Assembly (NCBI RefSeq): GCF_900107965.1
Contig: NZ_FNVU01000020.1
Location: forward strand, 1-64,000
DNA length: 64,000 nucleotides
From: Actinacidiphila yanglinensis
Lineage (GTDB): Bacteria > Actinomycetota > Actinomycetes > Streptomycetales > Streptomycetaceae
Direction: 5' to 3'
In this document: one piece after another, positions 41,853 through 50,363 of the stretch
Layout of the letters: every line of letters begins with the position of its first letter
How positions within the stretch are numbered: position 1 is the stretch's first letter
Program-made: the position numbers and the translations under genes
Notes under the pieces: model-generated
The model's input: the letters and a program-made list of their open reading frames with translations, nothing else
Told to the model about the DNA's origin: nothing
Databases searched by the model: none

Positions 41853-43210
41853 AGCCGCTCGAATCCGCGGCGCCGCTCCCAGTCGGTCACCGCCGCGTCG
41901 AAAGCGGCCAGTTCGGTCCGGCCGGCGTGCGTGTAGTGCTGGACGACGTCCTCGCCGAAGGCCGACGTGGCGCGCTCGCTGTGCTCGAAGGCGTCCACCG
42001 CGTCGCGCAGGGTGGACGGGACGCGCGGCGCGGCGGAGCGGTAGGCGTTGCCGGTGAACTCCGGCTCCAGCGGCAGCTCGTGCTCGACGCCGTACAGGCC
42101 CGCGGCGACCAGCGCGGCCACCGCCAGGTACGGGTTGACGTCGCCGCCGGGGACCCGGTTCTCGAAGCGCAGCGACGGCCCGTGGCCGACCACCCGCAGC
42201 GCACAGGTGCGGTTGTCGCGGCCCCAGGCGATCGCGGTGGGCGCGAAACTCCCCTCGGCGTACCGCTTGTAGGAGTTCACGGTCGGGGCGAGCAGCAGCG
42301 CGAAGTCCGCCAGGCAGGCGAGCTGGCCGGCCAGGAAGTGCTCCATCACCGTCGAGAAGCCGTGCGGCCGGCTGCCGGCCATCACCGGCCGGCCGTCGTC
42401 GTCGCGCAGGCTCAGGTGGATGTGGCAGGAGTTGCCCTCCCGCTCGTCGTACTTGGCCATGAAGGTCAGGCTCACCCCCTCCTGCGCCGCGATCTCCTTC
42501 GCGCCGGTCTTGTACACCGCGTGGTCGTCGCAGGTGGCCAGCGCCGGGCCGTACTTGAAGGCGATCTCGTGCTGGCCGGGGTTGCACTCGCCCTTCGCGG
42601 ACTCCACGGTGAGACCGGCGCCGGCCATGCCGTTGCGGATGCGGCGCAGCAGCGGCTCGACCCGGGCGGTGCCGAGGATGGAGTAGTCGACGTTGTACTG
42701 GTTGACCGGGGTCAGCCGGTGGTAGTCGCTGTCCCAGGCCTGCTCGTAGGTGTCACGGAAGGCGATGAACTCCAGCTCGGTGCCCGCGTAGGCGTGCCAG
42801 CCGCGCACGGCGAGGCGGTCCAGCTGGCGGCGCAGGATCTGCCGCGGGGAGACGCTGACCGCGGCGCCGCCGTGGTGGGTGACGTCGCACTGCACCATGG
42901 CCGTGGCCGGGTGCCAGGGGACCATGCGCAGGGTGGTGAGGTCCGGGGCGAGCACGAGGTCGCCGTAGCCGTCGTCCCACGAGGAGATCGCGTAGCCGTC
43001 GACGGTGTTCATGTCGATGTCGACGGCCAGCAGGTAGCCGCACCCCTCCGCGGAGTTCGGCACCACGTCGGACAGGAAGTACTCGGCCGCGACGCGCTTG
43101 CCCTGCAGGCGGCCCTGCATGTCGGTCATCGCCAGGACGACGGTGTCGACGGCGCCGGCGGCGACGCGCTGGCGCAACTCGTCGAAGGTGAGGCGGCTGC
43201 TGCTGCTCAA
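41849..43210 (-). CDS. Glutamine-synthetase-like γ-glutamyl-polyamine/ethanolamine ligase
   Basis: 453 residues, TTG start with GGAG five bases upstream and a four-base overlap with the permease stop. GS fold motifs: the ATP/Glu site EFIAFRDTYEQAW, NPGQHEIAFKYGPAL, CHIHLSLRD, NSYKRY and SFAPTAIAWGRDNRT, and GGDVNPYLAVAALV, the last being characteristic of PuuA/GlnA3/GlnA4-type ligases rather than true nitrogen-assimilating GlnA. The overlapping permease, PuuD-like hydrolase and aldehyde dehydrogenase genes support γ-glutamylation of an imported amine. Polyamine versus ethanolamine cannot be decided here. Confidence 0.9.
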   Translation of the reverse strand: MSSSSRLTFDELRQRVAAGAVDTVVLAMTDMQGRLQGKRVAAEYFLSDVVPNSAEGCGYLLAVDIDMNTVDGYAISSWDDGYGDLVLAPDLTTLRMVPWHPATAMVQCDVTHHGGAAVSVSPRQILRRQLDRLAVRGWHAYAGTELEFIAFRDTYEQAWDSDYHRLTPVNQYNVDYSILGTARVEPLLRRIRNGMAGAGLTVESAKGECNPGQHEIAFKYGPALATCDDHAVYKTGAKEIAAQEGVSLTFMAKYDEREGNSCHIHLSLRDDDGRPVMAGSRPHGFSTVMEHFLAGQLACLADFALLLAPTVNSYKRYAEGSFAPTAIAWGRDNRTCALRVVGHGPSLRFENRVPGGDVNPYLAVAALVAAGLYGVEHELPLEPEFTGNAYRSAAPRVPSTLRDAVDAFEHSERATSAFGEDVVQHYTHAGRTELAAFDAAVTDWERRRGFERL

Positions 43211-44775
43211 CTTTTCTCCAGATCGATCGCGACGAGGTCAGGCTCCGGTGGGCCGCTGAGCATCCGCGGTCCGGTGAACCAGCGCCGGGCCGAGACCAGC
43301 CACCACACCCCGGCGAACCCCAGCACGACGGCCACCGCGACCGGGGTGTAGTTGAAGCTGCGCGCGGTGATCGGGCTGACGGTGGGCAGCATGAACAGCA
43401 CGGTGATCAGCGCGGTCCAGCACACCGCCACCGTACCGATCACCCGGCTCCAGCGCCCCAGATGCCACGGGCCGCGCGGGAACTCGTCGCCCTGGCGGAG
43501 CCTGAGGAAGACCGGGATGACGTAGGCGATGTAGAGGCCGATCACCGAGACCGAGGTGACCGCGGCGAACGCGGTGGAGTTCCACAGGGCCGGCAGGCCG
43601 AGCAGGAAAGCGCCGACCGCCGCCATCCACACGGCGTTGACCGGTGTCCGGGTGCGGGTCCCGATGCGGTGCCACAGCCGCGAGCCGGGCAGCGCGCCGT
43701 CCCGTGAGAACGCGTAGATCATCCGGGAGTTGGCGGTGACCGAGGCCATGCCGCAGAAGAACTGGGCGCCGATCACGATCAGCAGCAGCAGTTTGGCGCC
43801 GGTGTGGCCGATGGCGTCGATGAAGATCTGGGCGGGCGGCACGGCGGTGGAGCTGTTCAGCGCGCCGTCGTAGTCCTGGATGGCGAAGGTGAGGCCGAGC
43901 AGCAGGATCCAGCCGGCGACCAGCGAGACCACGATGGAGTTGACGATGCCGCGCGGCCCGGACCGCGCCGCGTCGTGGGTCTCCTCGGTCATGTGCGCGG
44001 AGGCGTCGTAGCCGGTGAGGGTGTACTGGGCCAGCAGCAGGCCGAGCATCGCGACGTAGAACGAGCTGTGGAACCCGGTGTCGTTGACGAACCTGCCGAA
44101 GACGAAGGACGCGGAGGTGTGGTGGTCCGGGACGAGCACCAGCGCGCCGACGATGACCAGCACGCCGAAGACGTGCCACCAGACGCTGACGTTGTTGAAC
44201 AGCGCGACCAGGCGGACGCCCTGGGTGTTGAGCAGCCCGTGGACCAGCAGGATCACCGCGAAGATCTCCACGGTGTGCGCCGGGGTCGCGGACAGGCCGA
44301 ACTGCAGCTCCAGCAGGGCGTTGGTGAAGGTGGCAGCGCCGTAGTCGACGCTCGCGGTGACCGCGACCTGGCCGAGGAAGTTGAACCAGCCGGTGAACCA
44401 GCTCCACGCCGGGGCCTTGGAGGGGGCGAGCTTGGCCGCCCAGTAGTACAGGCCCCCCGCGGTCGGGTAGCTGGAGCAGATCTCGGCCATGGACAGGCCC
44501 ACGCACAGCGTCATCAGGCCGACGACCGGCCAGCCCCAGGTGATGAGTGCGGGGCCGCCGGTGACCATGCCGAAGCCGTAGAGGGTGAGGCAGCCGGAGA
44601 GGATCGAGACGATCGAGAAGGACACCGCGAAGTTGGAGAAGCCCGACAGGGAGCGGGCCAACTCCTGGGTGTAGCCGAGTTCGCGCAGGCGCTGCTCGTC
44701 GGAGCCGACGGTGGGGGAGAGGGGGGCGGGGGCCGGGAGGGGCGTGCTGTCGTCCGTGGGGCGGGGAGCTGACAT
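43207..44775 (-). CDS. APC-superfamily amino acid/polyamine permease
   Basis: 522 residues from ATG 44775 (AGAAGGTG upstream), with 12 predicted membrane segments after a 35-residue Pro-rich tail. Motifs: RSLSGFSNFAVSFSIVSILSG, WPVVGLMTLCVGLSMAEICSSYPTAGGLYYWAAKLAP and GYDASAHMTEET are typical of the amino acid-choline/GABA permease group (ACT family). First gene of the operon, so it most likely imports the amine that the ligase conjugates. Confidence 0.92.
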   Translation of the reverse strand: MSAPRPTDDSTPLPAPAPLSPTVGSDEQRLRELGYTQELARSLSGFSNFAVSFSIVSILSGCLTLYGFGMVTGGPALITWGWPVVGLMTLCVGLSMAEICSSYPTAGGLYYWAAKLAPSKAPAWSWFTGWFNFLGQVAVTASVDYGAATFTNALLELQFGLSATPAHTVEIFAVILLVHGLLNTQGVRLVALFNNVSVWWHVFGVLVIVGALVLVPDHHTSASFVFGRFVNDTGFHSSFYVAMLGLLLAQYTLTGYDASAHMTEETHDAARSGPRGIVNSIVVSLVAGWILLLGLTFAIQDYDGALNSSTAVPPAQIFIDAIGHTGAKLLLLIVIGAQFFCGMASVTANSRMIYAFSRDGALPGSRLWHRIGTRTRTPVNAVWMAAVGAFLLGLPALWNSTAFAAVTSVSVIGLYIAYVIPVFLRLRQGDEFPRGPWHLGRWSRVIGTVAVCWTALITVLFMLPTVSPITARSFNYTPVAVAVVLGFAGVWWLVSARRWFTGPRMLSGPPEPDLVAIDLEKS

Positions 44776-45099
44776 GGGCACCTTCTGGGGGAGGGTGGCG
44801 GGTCGGAGCACCGCGGGTGCGGGCCGGGGCATCTCCCGAGCGGGTCAATGGATCAGGGCCAGTCCATTGGGAAGAGACGGTCTCACCCGGTCCGGGGCGC
44901 CGTCAAGAGTGGTGCGGGCGGCTGGAGTTGGCCTGCACACGAGCGCTGTCGACGGACGGCTGCCGGGCGTTCGGGTACGGGCGGGCGCCGGCAACGCCGC
45001 GGGTCGCCGCCTTCGGGGGTGAGCGTGTACGCCGAACGCCCGCGTGGGGCGTGCGCGGCCGCCCGCTTCAGCCGGGTTCAGCCGGGGTTCAGCCGGGGT
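44776..45099. other. 324-bp promoter region of the amine operon
   Basis: Between the FadR-type gene stop and the permease start. It holds the CAATGGA dyad at 44846 (listed separately) and the start of the tandem repeat at 45067. No convincing small ORF was found. Confidence 0.5.
44846..44869. promoter_or_regulatory. FadR-type operator 1, before the permease operon
   Basis: CAATGGA (44846-44852) - 10 bp - TCCATTG (44863-44869), a perfect inverted repeat 71 bp before the permease ATG. The same dyad with identical spacing recurs before the regulator gene. Confidence 0.65.
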
Positions 45100-45109
45100 T
45101 CAGCCGAGG
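45067..45109. repeat. Four-copy 11-bp tandem repeat across a gene end
   Basis: Units TTCAGCCGGG, TTCAGCCGGGG, TTCAGCCGGGG and TTCAGCCGAGG. The last unit contains the TGA stop (45100-45102, minus strand) of the FadR-type gene and its final codons, so copy-number change would occur just outside the reading frame. Confidence 0.8.
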
Positions 45110-45846
45110 AAGCCGCGCAGCAGCGAGGCGGTCGCCGCCAGGTGCTCCTCGGCGGCGCGGCGGGCGGAGACCGGATCGCCGCCGAGTATCGCGGCCACCA
45201 TCCGGGCGTGCTGCGCCTGCGAGTGCTCGATGTTCCGCCCGAGCAGGGGTATCGCGTTGAGCAGGTCGTTCAGCCGCATCCGGGTGTCGGCGATGCTCGC
45301 GGCCAGCGACCGTGATCCGCTCAACTCTCCTATGGCCAGGTGGAGACGGGAGTCGCGCTGCCGGTAGTCGGCGGGATCGCAGTCGTGCGTGTCCCGCAGC
45401 CGGTTGTCCAGGTGCCGCCGCTCCTCGGGGCTGAGGCTGCGGCTCGCGGCGAGCTCCGCCGCGCCGATCTCCAGCGCGCGGCGGTAGGCCAGGGTGTCCT
45501 CCAGCTCGTCCGGCGCGGGCCCGGGCGTCCGGCGCGGGTCGCCGCCCTCCTGCGCGCCGGCCCGGTGCAGCACGAACGTCCCGCCGGTACGGCCGCGCCG
45601 CGACTCCACGTACCCCGCCTGCTCCAGCGAGCCCAGCGCCTCGCGCAGCGTGACCCGGCTGATGTGGAAGCGCTCCGCCAACTCGCGCTGCGGCGGCAGG
45701 CGTTCGCCGTGGGCGACCACCCCGAGCTTGATCACCTGGAGCAGCCGCTCGACGGTCTCCTCGAAGGCGTTCCCTGCCCGCACGGGCCGGAAGAACGCGG
45801 CGCCGCTCAGCGTGCTGGAACCGGCCGGGTCGGGCATCTCGCTCAT
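45100..45846 (-). CDS. GntR/FadR-family regulator of the amine operon
   Basis: 248 residues from ATG 45846. GntR HTH: GERLPPQRELAERFHISRVTLREALGSLEQAGYVESRRGR; the all-helical FadR/FCD domain follows (LAYRRALEIGAAELAA, HLAIGELSGSRSLAASI, QHARMVAAIL with His metal ligands). The dyads before this gene and before the permease suggest it represses both. It is upstream of and co-directional with the operon, separated by 324 bp. Confidence 0.92.
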   Translation of the reverse strand: MSEMPDPAGSSTLSGAAFFRPVRAGNAFEETVERLLQVIKLGVVAHGERLPPQRELAERFHISRVTLREALGSLEQAGYVESRRGRTGGTFVLHRAGAQEGGDPRRTPGPAPDELEDTLAYRRALEIGAAELAASRSLSPEERRHLDNRLRDTHDCDPADYRQRDSRLHLAIGELSGSRSLAASIADTRMRLNDLLNAIPLLGRNIEHSQAQHARMVAAILGGDPVSARRAAEEHLAATASLLRGFLG

Positions 45847-45917
45847 GCGCCCATTCTCCGCCCACCCGCCGCGGGCCCGGAACCGCCCCGGTCCGGGGGA
45901 GCGGGTGCCCGGCACCG

Positions 45918-45941
45918 CAATGGATCTCCTTCCGGCCATTG
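45918..45941. promoter_or_regulatory. FadR-type operator 2, before the regulator gene
   Basis: CAATGGA (45918-45924) - 10 bp - GCCATTG (45935-45941), one mismatch from operator 1 and the same spacing, 72 bp before the regulator ATG. Fits autoregulation. Confidence 0.6.
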
Positions 45942-46038
45942 GCGCCAGGGACGGGCCGCCGCCGAAAACGGGTTGCCGCCCCCGCGCCGCTCTGCTGTCA
46001 TCACCCGGTAACCGAAGGCGACCCCCGACCGAGGAGCA

Positions 46039-46155
46039 ATGATCATGCGCGGTTCCGTCATGCCCGCTCAGGCAGGTAACATCCCCAACCTTGAGGACAT
46101 GACGCTTCGTGCACTCGCTCAACCTCGGCATCCTCGCGCACATCGACGCCGGTAA
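46039..46155 (+). CDS. 38-codon leader ORF overlapping the ribosome protection gene
   Basis: ATG 46039 has GAGGAG five bases or fewer upstream, a better site than that of the main gene. It ends with TAA at 46155, 47 bases inside the main coding region and in another frame. The N-terminal part has ordinary residues (MRGSVMPAQAGNIPNLEDM), the C-terminal part is Arg/His/Pro-rich as expected from the overlap. It may act as a translational attenuator, as leader peptides do for other resistance genes. Alternatively it is a chance frame. Confidence 0.4.
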   Translation: MIMRGSVMPAQAGNIPNLEDMTLRALAQPRHPRAHRRR

Positions 46156-48145
46156 GACCAGCCTGACCGAGCGGCTGCTCCACGCCGCCGGAGTCATCGA
46201 CGAGATCGGCAGCGTCGATCAGGGCAGCACCACCACCGACTCCCTCGCGCTGGAGAAGCAGCGCGGCATCACCATCAAGTCGGCCGTGGTGTCCTTCGCG
46301 CTGCCCGGCCCCCTCGGCGGCCCGCAGGTCAACCTGATCGACACCCCCGGCCACCCGGACTTCATCGCCGAGGTGGAACGGGTGCTCGGCGTCCTCGACG
46401 GCGCCGTACTGGTGGTCTCCGCGGTCGAGGGCGTCCAGCCGCAGACCCGCATCCTGATGCGTACCCTGCGACGGCTGCGCATCCCCACCCTGATCTTCGT
46501 CAACAAGCTCGACCGGCGCGGCGCCGACCTCGACCGCACCCTCGACGCCGTCAGGCGGCGCCTGACCCCCGACATCGTGCCGATGACCGGCGCGACCGAG
46601 CAGGGCACCCGGCAGGCCGCCGCCGTGCCCTACACCGCGGCCGACCGGGGCTTCGGCGACCGGCTGGTCGACCTGCTGGCCCGCCGCGACGACCGGCTGC
46701 TGGCGGCGTACGTCGACGACGAGTCGGCCGTCGACCACGCCCGGCTGCGCGCCGCCCTCGCCGAGCAGACCGCCGCCTCCTTGGTGCACCCGGTGTACGC
46801 GGGCTCCGCCGTCACCGGCGCGGGAACCGACGCGCTGATCGCGGGCATCGCCGAGCTGCTGCCCGCGCGGTGTCCGGACCCCGCCGCACCCGTGGCCGGC
46901 AGCGTCTTCAAGATGGAGCGCGGCACTGCCGGCGAGCGGATCGCCTACGTGCGGGTGGCCGCAGGCACCGTGCGCACCCGCGACCGGCTGCCGGTGCACC
47001 GGGGCGGCACCACGGTCGGCGAGGGCAAGGTCACCGCGCTCAGCGTCTTCGACGCGGGCACCGGCGTCCGGCGGGACACCGCTCCGGCCGGGCGGATCGC
47101 CCGAGTGTGGGGCCTGGGCGACGTGCGCATCGGCGACACCGTCGGCGCGGCCCCCGCCGGTCCGGAGGAGCACCGGTACTTCGCCCCGCCGTCGCTGGAG
47201 ACCGTCGTCACCGCCCGGCGCACCGCCGAGCGCGGCGCGCTGCACGCCGCGCTGGCCCAACTCGCCGAGCAGGACCCGCTGATCGACCTGCGCCGCGACG
47301 ACGTCCGGCAGGAGATCGCGGTGTCGCTCTACGGCGAGGTGCAGAAGGAGGTCATCCAGGCCACGCTCGCCGCCGAGTTCGGGCTCGACGTCGACTTCCG
47401 GCAGACCACCACGATCCACATCGAGCGCCCCGTCGGCACCGGCGCGGCCGTGGAGTACATCGCGAAGGAGGAGACCCCGTTCCTGGCCACGGTCGGCCTG
47501 CGGATCGAGCCGGGCCCGGTCGGCAGCGGGGTCGTCTTCCGGCTCGGGGTGGAGCTCGGGGCGATGCCGTACGCGTTCTTCGCCGCCGTGGAGGACACCG
47601 TGCGCCGGACGCTGGAGCAGGGACTGCACGGCTGGCGGGTCACGGACTGCGCGGTGACGATGACGCACTCCGGCTACTACCCGCGGCAGAGCCACGCGCA
47701 CGGCACCTTCGACAAGAGCATGTCCAGCACCGGAGCGGACTTCCGCGGCCTGACACCGCTGGTCCTGATGGACGCGCTGCGGCAGGCGGGCACCGTCGTG
47801 CACGAGCCGATGCACCGCTTCCGGCTGGACCTGCCCGCCGAGGCCCTGGGCACGCTGCTGCCCGCGCTCGCCCGGCTCGGCGCCCTCCCCGGCACCCCGA
47901 CCGCCCGCGACGGCGGCTACGAGGTGGAGGGCGACATCCCAGCGGCCCGGGTGCACGACCTGGAGCAGCAGCTGCCCACCCTCACCCGCGGTGAAGGCGT
48001 CCTGGAGAGCGCGTTCCACCACTACCGGCCCGTCGCCGGAGCCGCGCCCGAACGCCCGCGCACCGACCACAACCCGCTGCACCGCAGGGAGTACCTGCTC
48101 CAGGTGCAGCGCAGGCTGGCCGGGCTCGGCGGGAATGGCGGCTGA
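46109..48145 (+). CDS. otrA: TetM/OtrA-like ribosome protection GTPase
   Basis: 678 residues, GTG start. Translational GTPase motifs: G1 AHIDAGKTSLTERLL, switch region GSTTTDSLALEKQRGITI, G3 DTPGHPDF, G4 NKLDRRG. EF-G-like domains II-V follow (SVFKMERGTAGERIAYVRV; EIAVSLYGEVQKEVI; TMTHSGYYPRQSHAHGTFDKSM). The size and this last motif fit ribosome protection proteins that remove tetracyclines from the 30S subunit, rather than EF-G. Streptomycete OtrA homologues occur in producers and non-producers alike, so it need not mark a tetracycline cluster; none is seen here. Confidence 0.85.
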   Translation: MHSLNLGILAHIDAGKTSLTERLLHAAGVIDEIGSVDQGSTTTDSLALEKQRGITIKSAVVSFALPGPLGGPQVNLIDTPGHPDFIAEVERVLGVLDGAVLVVSAVEGVQPQTRILMRTLRRLRIPTLIFVNKLDRRGADLDRTLDAVRRRLTPDIVPMTGATEQGTRQAAAVPYTAADRGFGDRLVDLLARRDDRLLAAYVDDESAVDHARLRAALAEQTAASLVHPVYAGSAVTGAGTDALIAGIAELLPARCPDPAAPVAGSVFKMERGTAGERIAYVRVAAGTVRTRDRLPVHRGGTTVGEGKVTALSVFDAGTGVRRDTAPAGRIARVWGLGDVRIGDTVGAAPAGPEEHRYFAPPSLETVVTARRTAERGALHAALAQLAEQDPLIDLRRDDVRQEIAVSLYGEVQKEVIQATLAAEFGLDVDFRQTTTIHIERPVGTGAAVEYIAKEETPFLATVGLRIEPGPVGSGVVFRLGVELGAMPYAFFAAVEDTVRRTLEQGLHGWRVTDCAVTMTHSGYYPRQSHAHGTFDKSMSSTGADFRGLTPLVLMDALRQAGTVVHEPMHRFRLDLPAEALGTLLPALARLGALPGTPTARDGGYEVEGDIPAARVHDLEQQLPTLTRGEGVLESAFHHYRPVAGAAPERPRTDHNPLHRREYLLQVQRRLAGLGGNGG

Positions 48146-48196
48146 CGGCCGACGGTTGTTGCGAGAGACAGGCCCGACTACCCCTATGGAGTCACC

Positions 48197-48574
48197 ATGG
48201 CACGCCCCGTCAAGACGCCCGGTCCCGACCACCCGATCAGCGTCGTGCCCACCGGTGCCCGCGTGGTGGTGCGCTCCGGCGGCAAGGTCGTCGCCGACAC
48301 CACCGCGGCGCTCACCCTCCAGGAGATGGACTACCCCGCCGTCCAGTACATCCCGCTCGCCGACGTGGCCGCGGACGCCCTGCGCCCCACCGACAGCAGC
48401 ACCTACTGTCCGTACAAGGGCGACGCCTCCTACTACTCGCTGGTCGGCTCCGACGGCACCGAGATCGGTGACGCGGTGTGGACCTACACGGAGCCCTACG
48501 ACGCGGTGGGCGCGATCGCCGGGCACGTCGCCTTCTACCCGCAGCACGTCGAGGTCGAGGTGGCCACCGCGTAG
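48197..48574 (+). CDS. DUF427 domain protein
   Basis: 125 residues. The family core is present: VVVRSGGKVVADTTAALTLQE, YPAVQYIPLADV, STYCPYKGDASYYSL and DAVWTYTEPYDAVGAIAGHVAFYP. DUF427 is a small β-rich fold common in actinomycetes, without a known activity. It stands 51 bp after the GTPase gene on the same strand and might be co-transcribed. Confidence 0.92.
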   Translation: MARPVKTPGPDHPISVVPTGARVVVRSGGKVVADTTAALTLQEMDYPAVQYIPLADVAADALRPTDSSTYCPYKGDASYYSLVGSDGTEIGDAVWTYTEPYDAVGAIAGHVAFYPQHVEVEVATA

Positions 48575-48634
48575 CGGAGCCCCTCGCAGCGGCACCGGGG
48601 GAGCGCTCCCGGTGCCGCACGGCACACTTGGGCC

Positions 48635-49201
48635 ATGGGTGAGAACAAGAAGCTGATGCTGGCCGGCGACTGGTACATCGCCGACGACGAGGAACTGGGC
48701 GCGGACAGCGTCCGGCGCGAGAGCCTGTGCCGGGCGTTCAACGAGGAGGCCGACCACGGGCGGCGCGGCGAGCTGCTGCGCGAACTGCTCGGCTCCGTCG
48801 GCGAAGGGGTGGGCATCCGCCCGCCGTTCCAGTGCGACTACGGCCGCTACATCAGCATAGGTCCGCGCACCTTCGTCAACTTCAACGCGGTCTTCCTCGA
48901 CGCCGCACCGATCACCGTGGGGGCGGACGTGCAGATCGGCCCCAACGTCCAACTGCTCACGCCGACACATGAGCTGGACACCGAGCGGCGCCGCGCCGGA
49001 TGGGAGAAGGCGCTGCCGATCACCATCGGGGACAACGTCTGGCTCGGCGGCGGCGTCATCGTCTGCCCGGGTGTGACGATCGGGGAGAACACCGTCGTCG
49101 GCGCCGGATCGGTGGTCACCAAGGACCTGCCCGCCGGAGTACTCGCGGTCGGCAGCCCGGCCCGCGTGATCCGCCGGCTGGACGGCACGACGGCGCCGTA
49201 G
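48635..49201 (+). CDS. Maltose/galactoside O-acetyltransferase family protein
   Basis: 188 residues. N-terminal Mac domain (KLMLAGDWYIADDEELGADS) followed by hexapeptide repeats forming a left-handed β-helix: RTFVNFNAVFLDAAPITVG, IGPNVQLLTPTHELD (catalytic His), GDNVWLGGGVIVCPGVTIGE and VVGAGSVVTKDLP. It transfers acetyl from acetyl-CoA to a sugar hydroxyl, often as detoxification of non-metabolised sugars. Cytosolic trimer by family analogy. Confidence 0.92.
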   Translation: MGENKKLMLAGDWYIADDEELGADSVRRESLCRAFNEEADHGRRGELLRELLGSVGEGVGIRPPFQCDYGRYISIGPRTFVNFNAVFLDAAPITVGADVQIGPNVQLLTPTHELDTERRRAGWEKALPITIGDNVWLGGGVIVCPGVTIGENTVVGAGSVVTKDLPAGVLAVGSPARVIRRLDGTTAP

Positions 49202-49254
49202 TCACGGTGCCGTGGTCAGGGAGCTGAGGTCCCGGCGCCGGAGGACCGCGGTGG

Positions 49255-50274
49255 TTACGGCAGCCGGGGGACCGGTCCGGTGGAGCCGCGCAGGACCAGC
49301 TGGGTGGCCAGCTCCACGTGGAGGGTGTCGACGGTGTGCCGCTCCAGCAGCCGCACCAGCAGCGACACCGCCATCCGGCCCATCTCCTCCAGCGGTTGGC
49401 GGACCGTGGTCAGCCGCGGCACCGTGCTGCGGCTGAGATCGATGTCGTCGAACCCGGTGATCGACAGGTCGGCCGGCACCCGCAACTCCCGCTCGTAGGC
49501 GGCCCGCAGCGCGCCCACCGCGGCCTTGTCGTTGAACGCGACCAGCGCGGTGGGGCGTTGCGGCAGGTCGAGGAGTTCGCAGGCCGCGCCGTAGCCCCAG
49601 TCCGCGGTCGGCTCGATCGAGCGGAGCAGCTCCGGGGCCGGCAGCACCCCGGCGTCGGCGAGCGCGGAGGTGTGGCCGGCGAGCCGGGACCTGCTGGCCA
49701 GCCAGTCGCCCGGCCCGCCGATCACCCCGATCCTGCGGTGCCCCCACTCCACCAGGTGCGCGGTGACGCTGCGCGCGGCGGTCAGGTTCGCCGCCGACAC
49801 CGACGCGATGTCCCGCGGCAGCGGGGTGCGCGGATCGATCACCACGAACGGGAAGTCCTTCGCCCGCAGCGCCTCCAACTCCCGCTCCGGCTCCGGCGGG
49901 ACGACCAGCACTGCGCCCGCGATGCCCGGGTCGTCCGGCAGGCCCGGCAGCACCTGCGTGTCCCGCGCCGCGTCGCCCGCACTGAGCACCAGCCGCCGCC
50001 CGTGCAGGTCGAGCGTCTCCGCGACCGACGAGACGATCACCCCGAAGTAGTCGGTCAGGACGTACGGGCAGCGCACGTAGATCGCGCCGCTCGCGCTGCC
50101 CCGCCGGGCCGGCGCCCGCGCGCCCAGCCGCGCCACCGCCCGCCGCACCCGCTGCTCGGTGTCGGGCGCCACATGCACGTGGCCGTTCATCACCCGCGAG
50201 ACGGTCGCGATCGACACGCCCGCCTCGGCGGCGATCGCCCGCACGGTCGCCCCGCCGCTGCCTGCCCTCGTCAC
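49255..50274 (-). CDS. LacI family transcriptional regulator
   Basis: 339 residues, GTG start. HTH: TVRAIAAEAGVSIATVSRVMNG with the hinge helix VRRAVARLG. The periplasmic-binding-like effector domain has ERELEALRAKDFPFVVID, VTAHLVEWGHRRIGVIGG and TALVAFNDKAAVGALRAAYE. No sugar transporter or hydrolase is adjacent, so the target may be itself or a remote locus. The repeated CGTGTTACAC motif in its upstream region is its probable site. Confidence 0.92.
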   Translation of the reverse strand: MTRAGSGGATVRAIAAEAGVSIATVSRVMNGHVHVAPDTEQRVRRAVARLGARAPARRGSASGAIYVRCPYVLTDYFGVIVSSVAETLDLHGRRLVLSAGDAARDTQVLPGLPDDPGIAGAVLVVPPEPERELEALRAKDFPFVVIDPRTPLPRDIASVSAANLTAARSVTAHLVEWGHRRIGVIGGPGDWLASRSRLAGHTSALADAGVLPAPELLRSIEPTADWGYGAACELLDLPQRPTALVAFNDKAAVGALRAAYERELRVPADLSITGFDDIDLSRSTVPRLTTVRQPLEEMGRMAVSLLVRLLERHTVDTLHVELATQLVLRGSTGPVPRLP

Positions 50275-50284
50275 GTGTTACACG
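50274..50284. promoter_or_regulatory. LacI-type site 1, overlapping the lacI start
   Basis: CGTGTTACACG, an 11-bp palindrome whose first base belongs to the GTG start codon of the lacI gene. Likely autorepressor site. Confidence 0.5.
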
Positions 50285-50353
50285 CCCCCGTTTCCTCCGC
50301 GCAGCCTAGCCCGGGCGGCAACGGGCCCACCAGGCACCGGACATGCGTTTCAG

Positions 50354-50363
50354 CGTGTTACAC
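50354..50363. promoter_or_regulatory. LacI-type site 2, 80 bp upstream
   Basis: A second CGTGTTACAC exactly 80 bp from site 1. It lies where the -35 and spacer of a rightward promoter with a TAGGGT -10 (50377-50382) would be. That promoter would start at an ATG (50390) of an 18-codon ORF that I do not count as a gene. Confidence 0.45.

Noticed and set aside
46109..48145. Reading the GTPase as housekeeping EF-G or TypA
   Set aside because: Length, absence of str operon neighbours and the C-terminal GYYPRQSHAHGTFDKSM region fit ribosome protection proteins better.
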